Below are positions 1 through 9,605 of a DNA stretch of 34,649 nt, piece by piece. This DNA is from SIG223 sp964442785 (lineage in GTDB: Bacteria; Bacillota_I; Bacilli_A; RFN20; DUOF01): assembly GCA_964442785.1 (NCBI GenBank), contig CAYTZW010000014.1:1-34649 (forward strand), in the 5' to 3' direction. The translations under genes were made by a program, and so were the position numbers. The notes beneath the pieces are model-generated. The model worked only from the letters and a program-made list of their open reading frames with translations. It was not told the origin of the DNA and did no database searches. The first letter of the stretch is position 1. Every line of letters starts with the position of its first letter.

Positions 1-508
1 GTAATACCTTTTTGATTTATTGTTAAAACACCTGTTTCGTATTTAATTGTGTAGTTAGTTGTTACATCATTTCCACTTGCATCTACTATCTTAGCAGCAC
101 TTGGAGTTATTGTTCCATTTGTAGTTACATCACTTGTACTTGCTGTCAATGTAACATCATTCAATGTATGTCCACTTACATTACCACTTATTGTTGCAAA
201 ACTTGCTCCTTGAGAAATTGCAGTTCCGTAAGTTACTGTTTGAGCTTTTGCAGTTACTGTCAATGCTTTTTGTATTATTTCCCAATTAAAGCTTGTATCA
301 GTTGGTAATTTGTAGTTATTATCAGACAACTTTGTTGCTTTTGCAGTGTATTCTCCTACATTTGTTTGTGTATTTCCGCTGTATTCTGTAATAGATACAC
401 TTTCACCTGCAACTACATCACTAACTGTTGCAGTAATAGTATAAGCACTTCCTTTGTACTCATAACGAGTTTCTTCTGGCCAATTAATAGTTACTTCTTT
501 TGCTGTTA
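1..508 (-). repeat. Perfect dispersed repeat, copy A (partner 2731-3238)
   Basis: Bases 1-508 match 2731-3238 with no difference that I could find; the copies diverge at 509/3239. The offset is 2,730 bases (910 codons), so the repeat stays in frame. It encodes an MBG domain and the start of a YDG domain. The window edge cuts copy A, so its full length is unknown. Confidence 0.95.
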
Positions 509-3500
509 CTTCTAATTTTCCATCAACCTTAGTAATAGCATAGTTTTCTGTTACATCAGTTCCAGATTTAGTAATCACAACACTAGGTACATTCTTTGTA
601 TTTCCAACATTTTTAATTGTTCCGCTAGCACTATAATTTGCTATATCACCACTAGCAATTGAACCGCTTGTTAATGATGAATTGTTATTTGTTAAATCTT
701 TTCCATCATATACTTTACTATCATCAGCAGCAGTAATTGTGATTTCTCTTGCTGCGATTGTTGTATCAGTTACATCTGCTTTACTCATTTCAGTGTAATT
801 TGCTTTAGTAAAGGTTACAACTACATAAATATATTTTCCTACATATCCTGCTCCTATTACATATTTTGCATCAGTTGCTCCATTAATTAGAGAACCACCT
901 GTTGTTCCACTTGTGCTACTTACATACCACTTATAACTTAATTCTGCATTTGTTGTATTGGTTACTTTTGCACTTAATGTTTCTCCATATGTATTAGTTC
1001 CTTCGATTACTACACTTCCATTTAATGTTGCTTCGCTAATCTTAACTGTTAAAGTTCCCGTTTTACTATTATGGTTTGGTGCACTTACTTCATATTTAAC
1101 TTCATATCTGCCTACATTTATATAACTTGGTACTGTTGTACTTCCATTATATTTAATAGTTATTGTTTGATTATTTACACTTACAACATCTACTGTTGCA
1201 CTATGTTCTTTTCCATCATAGGTTACATCAACAGAATTTTCAGTTACTTTTAATTCAGCATTTGTTACTGTTAATGTTCCATAATTATAACTAATATCGT
1301 AGTTACTTGTTACATCAACTTCACCAGCCATAATTTTTGTTACTGTGAATGTATTGTTAGATGTATCTACATTTGTTTGTGTTCCTGTAAAGTTAAATGT
1401 TGCTTTATGTCCACTTACTAAGTTGTTGTCAGTAGCATTGTGATTTGTTAAAGCACTTCCATCATATACTTTACTATCACTTGCACTTGTAAAGGTTACT
1501 TTTCTTGCTGTTATTTCTAATGTTCCTGTTACATAAGTAATGTTATAGTTACTTGTTACATTTTCATTTCCAGATTTAATTTCTGCTACTGTAAATGTAT
1601 TATTAGATGTTCCATAATCAGTTTGAGTACCTGTAAAGTTATATGTTATTGTTTGTCCTTCAACTAAACCTTCAATACTTGCAATTAAATGTGCTGTTAA
1701 AGCTGTTCCGTCATATACTTTACTTGCATTTGCACTTGTTACAGTTAAGTTTCTTGGTGTTACTTCTAATGTTCCCGTTACATAAGCAATACTATAGTTA
1801 TTTGTTACGTCAGAAGTTCCTTCAGTTATTTTAACTGTAAATGTATTATCTTCTGTTCCAACATTAGTAATTGTACCTGTAAATGTATAACTTATTGTTT
1901 GTCCTTCAACTACTTTAACATCACTTGTTACACTTGCACTTTCTTTAACTAATGCAGTTCCATCGTATACTTTATTAGCACTTTCACTGGTTACAGTAAT
2001 TTCTCTTGGATTAATTTTTACTGTTGCAGAAATTGCATCAATGCTTGAATAGTTATTATTTACATCTATTCTTACATAAATTGTATATTCTCCAACATTT
2101 TCATAACTTGGGTTAGTTGTAGACCAATTACTATTATCTGTACTATATTGGATTGTTCCTCCTTCTCCTCCGCTTACGCTAATTGAATGAGTTTCTCCAT
2201 CATATACACCTTCGTGTCCAGTTATTGTTGGATTTGTTGCTCCCTTCTTAGTAACACTTAATGTTCCATAATCATAACTAATATCGTAGTTACTTGTTAC
2301 ATCAACTTCACCAGCCATAATTGCAGTTACTGTAAATGTATTATCAGATGTACCATACTCAGTTTGTGTCCCTGTAAAGCTAAATCTTGCTTTATGTCCA
2401 CTTACTAAGTTGTTATCAGTAGCATTGTGATTTGTTAAAGCACTTCCATCATATACTTTACTATCACTTGCACTTGTAAAGGTTACTTTTCTTGCTGTTA
2501 TTTCTAATGTTCCTGTTACATAAGTAATCTTATAGTTACTTGTTACATCAGATGTTCCATCTGAAATTGTAGCAGTTACGGTATTTGGAATAGAACCTTT
2601 ATCAGTAATACTTGCCCAATTACTATAAACAACAGTATGTCCTGTCAATAAACTTCCAGTTGTTATATTAGCTACTTTATTTACTAATTCTGTGCCATCA
2701 TAAACCTTAGTATTGCCTGTTGTTGTAATGGTAATACCTTTTTGATTTATTGTTAAAACACCTGTTTCGTATTTAATTGTGTAGTTAGTTGTTACATCAT
2801 TTCCACTTGCATCTACTATCTTAGCAGCACTTGGAGTTATTGTTCCATTTGTAGTTACATCACTTGTACTTGCTGTCAATGTAACATCATTCAATGTATG
2901 TCCACTTACATTACCACTTATTGTTGCAAAACTTGCTCCTTGAGAAATTGCAGTTCCGTAAGTTACTGTTTGAGCTTTTGCAGTTACTGTCAATGCTTTT
3001 TGTATTATTTCCCAATTAAAGCTTGTATCAGTTGGTAATTTGTAGTTATTATCAGACAACTTTGTTGCTTTTGCAGTGTATTCTCCTACATTTGTTTGTG
3101 TATTTCCGCTGTATTCTGTAATAGATACACTTTCACCTGCAACTACATCACTAACTGTTGCAGTAATAGTATAAGCACTTCCTTTGTACTCATAACGAGT
3201 TTCTTCTGGCCAATTAATAGTTACTTCTTTTGCTGTTATATTAACACTTACTTCAGGTTTAACATAACTATAGTTAGAAACTTTTCCTGTTCCATTAGAA
3301 ACAGTTAAATCATAAGTTACAGATTTATCATTTCCGACATTCTTATTAGCAATCGTTCCATTAGAACAAGCAACTACTAATGTTTCAGAGTTAACAGTAC
3401 CACTATAATCACAAGACAATGCGACACTTGTTGTACCATCATATACTCTATCGGTTGCATTTACGGTTATTGTAATATCCTTTTTAGCAATGCTCCATTC

Positions 3501-6500
3501 TTTAGTAATAGTACCACTAAAGTTACCTGTTGCAGTAATAGTTAAAGTATAATCACCAGCATCAGTTTCTTCATTACCTGTTACAGTATAAGTAACATCT
3601 ATTCCGTCAATCGTAACACTAGTTATTGTTTGAGTTTGTTTTGCTCCATTATAAGTTAAACTAGAACCTAATGTAACACTTGCATTCTTTATATCTTTCG
3701 TACCAATAGTTAATGTTCCATTGACAAATTCAATAGCATAGTTTGTAGATGTTACACCACTTGGAACTATTGTATATGTTCCTTGAGCAGTCTTTTTATC
3801 TACTGTTATTGTATTTTCTCCTGACTTAATTGTAGAAGTTAAAGTACCACTTAAATTACTTAAATCTTCTCCAGTTACAAAACCATTTGGAGTATAAGTC
3901 CAAGTAGGTGCTTCTCCACCATAAGTCATCGTCTTATTATCAGCAGTAATTGTTAAAGTCTTTGCACCAATAGTAAATGTGAATGACAAATCAGTATCTG
4001 TACTATCTTTCCACATATAATTTGTCTTATCTTTGATACTTACAGTTACTGTTTGGCTTCCTGCATTTGTTCTTGTGTTGTTAGAAATATTCATTGTAGA
4101 ACTTACAAATCCTTTTGGATTATAAGTTTGAACACTTCCGTTATATGTAAATACTGTTGTATCTGCTGTTGGTTTATCTATTCCTAATCTACCAATACTA
4201 AAGTCTTTACTTAATGGACTTAAACTATAGTTATCTACTTTTGCTTGTCCACCAGTTACACTATAAGTTGCAGTTACTTCATAACTACCTTTATTTATAG
4301 CTTGTCCACTAGTTAAACTAGAACCAGTTTTAGCACTTACTTCATATGCAAAGTTAATTGTTTCTCCAGTTACTCCTGTTGTTACACTTGCTGTTGGTTG
4401 TTGTCCACTTCCAGTATATGTAAATGTAGTGTCAGTCCAATTTACTGTAAGAGCCTTTTTAGCAATGCTCCATTCTTTAGTAATAGTACCACTAAAGTTA
4501 CCTGTTGCAGTAATAGTTAAAGTATAATCACCAGCATCAGTTTCTTCATTACCTGTTACAGTATAAGTAACATCTATTCCGTCAATCGTAACACTAGTTA
4601 TTGTTTGAGTTTGTTTTGCTCCATTATAAGTTAAACTAGAACCTAATGTAACACTTGCATTCTTTATATCTTTCGTACCAATAGTTAATGTTCCATTGAC
4701 AAATTCAATAGCATAGTTTGTAGATGTTACACCACTTGGAACTATTGTATATGTTCCTTGAGCAGTCTTTTTATCTACTGTTATTGTATTTTCTCCTGAC
4801 TTAATTGTAGAAGTTAAAGTACCACTTAAATTACTTAAATCTTCTCCAGTTACAAAACCATTTGGAGTATAAGTCCAAGTAGGTGCTTCTCCACCATAAG
4901 TCATCGTCTTATTATCAGCAGTAATTGTTAAAGTCTTTGCACCAATAGTAAATGTGAATGACAAATCAGTATCTGTACTATCTTTCCACATATAATTTGT
5001 CTTATCTTTGATACTTACAGTTACTGTTTGGCTTCCTGCATTTGTTCTTGTGTTGTTAGAAATATTCATTGTAGAACTTACAAATCCTTTTGGATTATAA
5101 GTTTGAACACTTCCGTTATATGTAAATACTGTTGTATCTGCTGTTGGTTTATCTATTCCTAATCTACCAATACTAAAGTCTTTACTTAATGGACTTAAAC
5201 TATAGTTATCTACTTTTGCTTGTCCACCAGTTACACTATAAGTTGCAGTTACTTCATAACTACCTTTATTTATAGCTTGTCCACTAGTTAAACTAGAACC
5301 AGTTTTAGCACTTACTTCATATGCAAAGTTAATTGTTTCTCCAGTTACTCCTGTTGTTACACTTGCTGTTGGTTGTTGTCCACTTCCAGTATATGTAAAT
5401 GTAGTGTCAGTCCAATTTACTGTTAATACCTTAGCAGTGATTTTTAAAGTTGCACTAGAAACAGTACTATCATTATGGTTACTATCTCCTTCAACTTTAA
5501 CATAAACAGTAATATCACATACATTAATGCAAGTTGGTTCAGTAGTACTCCAGTTACTATTATCAGTACTATATTTAATTGTTCCACCATTACCACCAGT
5601 TACGGTAATCTTATGAGTATTTCCATCATATTCTTTATCATATCCAGCTAAAGTAGGAAGTGTTGAACTCGCTTTTTCAATAGTGAATGTAAATTCAACT
5701 GCTCCACTAGTTCCATCTGTCCAAGAATAATTTGTCGTATCTTTGATACTTACAGTTACTGGTTGACTTCCAGCAATAGTTCTAGTATTACCAGAAATAT
5801 TCATTGTACTATTATCAAATCCTTTTGGATTATAAGTTTGAACATTTCCATTATAAGTAAATATTGTTGTATCTGCTGTTGGTTTAGTTAATCCTAATCT
5901 AACAATGTTAAAGTCAGTTGTATTACTATTACCAAAATCATAGTTTTCAGCCTTCTTGTTGCCATTTGTTACTGATATAGTAGCAGTAATAGTATAATCA
6001 CCATAATCCTTAGGGCTGACAGAAGTAGTGCCGTTTTTAGCAGTTACATTGTAAGCAAAACTAAATGTTTCTCCATTTACACCACTTCCACTTGCAATAG
6101 GTTGTTGAACATTTCCATTATAAACAAATGAAGTTTTATCCCAACTTAATGTAATTTCCTTTTTACCAATATTCCAATCCTTCGTAGCTGTACCACTAAA
6201 GTTGCCTGTTGCAGTAACAGTTAAAGTATAACTACCAGCATTAGTTCCTTTATTACCAGTTACAGTATAAGTAACAGATAATTTATCAATTACAACACTA
6301 CTAATTTCTTGTGTTTGTTCTAAACCATTATAAGTTAAACTATCTTTTAATACTATACTAGCACCACTAATACTCTTTGCATCAATAACAAAATCAACAC
6401 TTGTATTAGTAATAGAATAATTATTTCCACTATTAGAAGAATTAACACTAGGAGTAGCTGTTATAGAATAAGAACCCTTATTAACAGCTTTACTATCTGT

Positions 6501-7699
6501 TAAATTAGAACCAGTTTTAGCACTGATACTATATGTAAAGCTAATAGTATCTCCACTTACACCAGTATTAACACTTGCTATAGGTTGTTGCTCTTTACCA
6601 TTATAAGTAAATGACATCTTATCCCAAGATAAAGCAATTTCTTTACTTACAATATTCCAAGTAAAACTATTTTCAGGTACTTTATAGTTACCATTAGATA
6701 CACTTACTACTTTAGCAGTATAATTTCCTGCGTTAATTCCTGTATTTCCACTATAAGTAGATACATTTACAGTATCATTGTTAACTATATTGCCCAATGT
6801 AGCGGCAATGGTATGAGTATTACCATTATATGTGTATTCAGTTTGAGTAGGCCAAGTAATAGTTAATACTCTTGTACTAATACTCCAATCCTTCTTAATA
6901 CTTCCGGTGAAATTGCCAGTACCAGTAATGGTTAGAGTATAATTACCTGCATTAGTCCCTGTATTACCAGTAACACTATATGTAACAGTTAAACCATCTA
7001 CTTTTACACTACTGATTTCTAAAGTTTGCAAAGTGCCATCATAAATCAAATTACCGTCCATTATTATTTCAGCACCATCAATCAATTTTCTTTCGACCGC
7101 AATACTTGTTGTTTTTGTTCCTGCTTTTACTGTTGCTGTTCTTGCAAGTGTTGCAGTTATTGTTACTCCTGTTGAATATGCTACTGGAGTTAATGCTCCT
7201 GTAGTTGAATTGATTGTTAAACAACTAGCAGTTCCTGAACTATAGCTTATTGCTCCTACTGTTCCACCACTTGCGGTTGCTGTTGCAGTTGCTTTCTTGC
7301 TTGTATCTCCATACGTTACACTTGTTGGTGTTGTACTATTCCAAGCTATTGTTGCTGTGTATTTTTCTACTGTTATTGTGTAATCTTTGCTTACTGCTTC
7401 ATATTGAGAAGTTGCTGCTGCAGTTACTGTGATTACTACAGTTCCATTATCATCATTTGATGTTGATAATGTTCCTGCTGTATATTTGCTTCCACTTAAA
7501 TCTCCACCTGTTGTACCATCATTCTTAACTGTATAAGTTAATGTTCCTGCATTTCCTGAAACTTTTGTTGATACATCTAAAGTTGCATTAACATATATTT
7601 TTGTTGCTTCTGCTAATGTTAATGTTTGTCCTGCTTTTGCTACTGCAATACTTGTTGTTTTTGTTCCTGCTTTTACTGTTGCTGTTCTTGCAAGTGTTG
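1..7699 (-). CDS. Giant MBG/YDG-repeat surface protein, C-terminal-ward segment (runs off the left edge)
   Basis: One minus-strand frame (codons with leftmost base divisible by 3) reads as coherent repeat protein wherever I translated it, about 2,565 codons, with neither start nor stop: the start lies upstream beyond the gaps and the stop lies beyond base 1. The product is a chain of beta repeats rich in Thr, Val, Ser, Gly and Asn. About bases 1-3240 are YDG-type repeats (recurring SKVYDGTALT, TFTVT, GTLEIT) mixed with MBG repeats (WPEETRYEYKGSAYTIT, NVGEYT). About 3240-7090 are MBG supermodules (TYNGAKQT, AGDYTLTIT, KEWSI). About 7090-7699 is a Big/cadherin-like module (GDTSKKATATATASGG). 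Such repeats are typical of bacterial surface fibres and adhesins. I infer it continues the protein starting at 9390, because the frame on both sides of the gap at 7700 is compatible. Ligand unknown. Confidence 0.85.
1264..1545 (-). repeat. Near-identical YDG module, copy A (partner about 2251-2530)
   Basis: These roughly 280 bases align with about 2251-2530 at an offset of 987 bases (329 codons) with scattered substitutions. Both encode a YDG unit with the signature SDSKVYDGSALTNHNA followed by an MBG-like strand. It is older than the perfect copies but clearly a duplicate. Confidence 0.85.
2251..2530 (-). repeat. Near-identical YDG module, copy B (partner about 1264-1545)
   Basis: Second copy of the YDG module, with scattered base changes relative to copy A. 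Further, more diverged YDG units lie between the two copies, with a KVYDGTAL core recurring near 1700 and 1960. Confidence 0.85.
2731..3238 (-). repeat. Perfect dispersed repeat, copy B (partner 1-508)
   Basis: Second copy of the 508-base identical segment in the giant surface-protein gene. After 3238 it is followed by a different MBG module, whereas copy A is followed by another YDG/MBG set, so the module order was shuffled around the shared block. Confidence 0.95.
3479..4448 (-). repeat. 970-bp perfect tandem repeat, first copy
   Basis: Line-by-line comparison with 4454-5423 shows no mismatch over 970 bases; the period is 975 bases, or 325 codons. It encodes a supermodule of three MBG-type domains (cores TYTGSGQQPT, TYNGSVQTYN and TYGGEAPTW) plus a fourth core, TYNGAKQT. 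The lack of synonymous change indicates very recent duplication or ongoing conversion. Confidence 0.97.
4454..5423 (-). repeat. 970-bp perfect tandem repeat, second copy
   Basis: Identical to 3479-4448. A third, clearly diverged relative of the same supermodule begins near 5670 and continues to about 6640, so the perfect pair arose from an older repeat family. Confidence 0.97.
7099..7153 (-). repeat. 55-bp exact repeat shared with the left flank of the gap (7645-7699)
   Basis: Bases 7099-7153 and 7645-7699 are identical and differ immediately outside (c versus t at 7098/7644). The spacing is 546 bases (182 codons), which gives the module period in this part of the gene. Confidence 0.95.
7467..7521 (-). 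repeat. 55-bp exact repeat shared with the right flank of the gap (7800-7854)
   Basis: Bases 7467-7521 and 7800-7854 are identical, and the next bases differ (t versus c). Together with the 7099-7153 repeat, this brackets what is probably a collapsed module. Confidence 0.95.
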
Positions 7700-7799
7700 N
7701 NNNNNNNNNNNNNNNNNNNNNNNNNNNNNNNNNNNNNNNNNNNNNNNNNNNNNNNNNNNNNNNNNNNNNNNNNNNNNNNNNNNNNNNNNNNNNNNNNNN
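7700..7799. other. Assembly gap of 100 Ns inside the giant gene
   Basis: The length of exactly 100 is a placeholder. The 55 bases to its left (7645-7699) are identical to 7099-7153, and the 55 bases to its right (7800-7854) are identical to 7467-7521. If the missing DNA is a second copy of 7154-7466 it would be about 313 bases, which keeps the reading frame. Confidence 0.97.
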
Positions 7800-8029
7800 T
7801 AATGTTCCTGCTGTATATTTGCTTCCACTTAAATCTCCACCTGTTGTACCATCACTCTTAATTGTATAACTTAAATCTCCTTGATTTGATGTTACCATAT
7901 CTTCAATATCAGTTTTTGACAATACATATACTTTTTTTGTTGATGTTACTGCTAGTGGATTATCGGCTTTACTGATTGTAAATGATACTGCACTTGTAGT
8001 TGCACCATTGTAGTTAGTTGATGCACCAA
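7800..8029 (-). CDS. Giant surface protein, middle segment between two assembly gaps
   Basis: This 230-base island between two N-gaps is open on the minus strand in the same frame as 1-7699 (76 codons). It encodes an MBG-type strand ending (STNYNGATTSAVSFTISKAD) followed by the start of a module homologous to the one encoded around 7467-7640 (GTTGGDLSGSKYTAGTL). The first 55 bases, 7800-7854, repeat 7467-7521 exactly, and then the two copies diverge. Both flanks therefore belong to repeats, which explains why the assembly broke here. It has no start or stop of its own and should be read as part of the gene that begins at 9390. Confidence 0.75.
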
Positions 8030-8129
8030 NNNNNNNNNNNNNNNNNNNNNNNNNNNNNNNNNNNNNNNNNNNNNNNNNNNNNNNNNNNNNNNNNNNNNNN
8101 NNNNNNNNNNNNNNNNNNNNNNNNNNNNN
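8030..8129. other. Assembly gap of 100 Ns inside the giant gene
   Basis: Placeholder gap. The reading frames on its two sides differ by one at the written length, so continuity needs a true length divisible by 3. The flanks encode the two ends of a repeat type (GYTYGGTKSAPSV before it and TNYNGATTSAVSFTI after it), so the missing DNA probably encodes the rest of that repeat. Neither flank recurs elsewhere in the window. Confidence 0.95.
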
Positions 8130-9390
8130 CATTTACTGATGGTGCACTCTTTGTTCCACCATATGTATATCCACTCATTGATACTGTTGGACTTATTGAT
8201 GCTTTTGATACAGTAATGCTTCGAGAAGTTATAGTTCCGTCCATCCAAATCGTTCCGCTACTACCGGATGATGATAAAGTCAAACTATTTTTGCTGTTTT
8301 TAGATGCAAAAATTTTAGCACGAATATAAGAAGTACCTGTATCAGTTCGAGAAGCACTAGCACTAGTAGTTGTTGTTGAACTTGATGTTGTTGGAATACA
8401 AGCAGTACCTGTATCAGTACAATAACTCATTACATATGAGGCTTTACTAGTTACAGTAACACTTTTTGAGCTTCCATCGTAAGTTGCAGTTGCATTATTC
8501 CCACTTATATAACTTGTTCCTGATGGGTCAACAACCGTTATTTGTAAAGTTTTAGTATTACCCGCTAAATCTTTAAGTTCTATTGTATATGTGCCTTCAG
8601 CAGTTAAATTATATGAATAAGAAGATGCATGATTAGTAATATTGTTACCAAATATCGTTAAAGTGTCCACTCTAGGATATGTTGATAAAAAATTAACACT
8701 TCCATCTACAGATTTAAACTTCGCTCCTTCGGCATCACCAGAATTTAAATTAATAGTATTTTCTATAGTCCTTTCATTCGTGTTAGAAGTTACATTTATT
8801 GTAGCACCAGACACACTATAAAATATATAAGTCTTTGACGCTACGCGAACATCTGTCTCGCCTAATTTAAATCTCACTGTAATCTCATACCATTTATTGT
8901 CATTTGTTAAAGAAATAGTATGATATTTTACACTAGAAGTGGTACCCCAAGATGTATAGCCACTATTAATTGGAAAATCAGAAGAATTTGTATCAGCCGT
9001 CAAAGTGCCATTTCCTTTTCCTTCAGCAACTTCAATTTGATAATATGTACTATCTGCTTGAAATTGTTTATCACTTCCAGTTAATTGTGGCAATTGTAAA
9101 AGCACATTTATTTCACTTTTATTTGTCGCTTCTAATATTAATCCGCAGCTATTGTAGTTGTATTTGGAATTATCCATAATACAAGTATCTGGTATTGTTA
9201 AAGTAGAAGACAATCCACTTTGAGTTTTAGGAATTGAAATCACATTATTTTTATTGTCCATTGTGTATTCAGTCGCTCTAACCACTTTTGCATTAGAGAT
9301 TACACCCCCTAACACAAATGAACCTAATATAGCAAAAAACAATGCTATAAATCCTTTACTAAAATTCTTTCTTTTTCCTGTACTTTCCAT
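8130..9390 (-). CDS. Giant MBG-repeat surface protein, N-terminal segment
   Basis: This segment encodes the first 420 residues of a long exported protein. A basic start (GKRKNFSK) precedes a hydrophobic segment at about residues 14-29, a signal peptide or anchor. A unique N-terminal domain of about 170 residues resembles the one in the giant protein starting at 29553 (shared YYQI/YFQI, PIN.G, NDKW, a conserved basic-beta strand). An Ig-like strand set (EGTYTIELKDLAGN) and an MBG repeat (TYDGSSKSV) follow, then a Ser/Thr stretch and the start of a GYTYGGT repeat, where the gap begins. I chose ATG 9390 because GAGGTG lies 8 bases upstream; a GTG at 9399 is in frame but too close to it. The apparent stop at 8014 lies past the N-run in an unreliable frame. 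A 55-to-100-base-scale gap of length divisible by 3 would join it to 7800-8029. Confidence 0.88.
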
Positions 9391-9455
9391 ACTACACACA
9401 CCTCACACCAATTTAAGAGCTTAATATATATTTATATATATTACTCTACTTCCAT

Positions 9456-9484
9456 ATTCTACTATATTTGATTTAATAAATCAA
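9456..9484 (-). promoter_or_regulatory. Candidate sigma-A promoter of the giant surface-protein gene
   Basis: On the minus strand, TTGATT (9484-9479) and TAGAAT (9461-9456) are separated by exactly 17 bases, each one or two changes from consensus. The -10 lies 65 bases before ATG 9390. Located by eye only; the AT-rich background makes chance matches possible. Confidence 0.55.
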
Positions 9485-9487
9485 ATA
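9465..9487. promoter_or_regulatory. 23-bp perfect palindrome over the -35 box (possible operator)
   Basis: Arms TATTTGATTTA and TAAATCAAATA are perfect inverted repeats around a single central base. The palindrome covers the candidate -35 hexamer, where a dimeric repressor would block transcription. A regulator is inferred only from this geometry. Confidence 0.5.
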
Positions 9488-9583
9488 AAATAATCGTGTT
9501 ATACTGCTTTTTTTGCCCTTGGTTTAATTATAATTTTTAGTTCAACAAATATAAATCTCATTTCAATAGTTTTTCACACTAAA

Positions 9584-9605
9584 AAAGCTACCTATTTGTA
9601 GCTTT
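9584..9605 (-). terminator. Rho-independent terminator of rmuC-clpB
   Basis: On the minus strand, AAAGCTAC pairs with GTAGCTTT across a 6-base loop and is followed by a T-run. The clpB stop codon TAG sits in the loop. Confidence 0.85.

Noticed and set aside
1071..3308. Several plus-strand open frames of 60-70 codons in the left repeat region
   Set aside because: They are antisense shadows of the minus-strand repeat protein: low-complexity Leu/Tyr/Ile translations with no ribosome site.
1..7699. Regularly spaced repeats as a CRISPR array
   Set aside because: Repeat units are hundreds of bases, multiples of 3, and encode protein; there are no short repeats with unique spacers.
7250..8329. Plus-strand frames and a 98-codon minus-strand frame crossing the N-runs
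   Set aside because: They run through placeholder Ns, are antisense or out of frame with the repeat protein, and have Leu-rich or meaningless translations.
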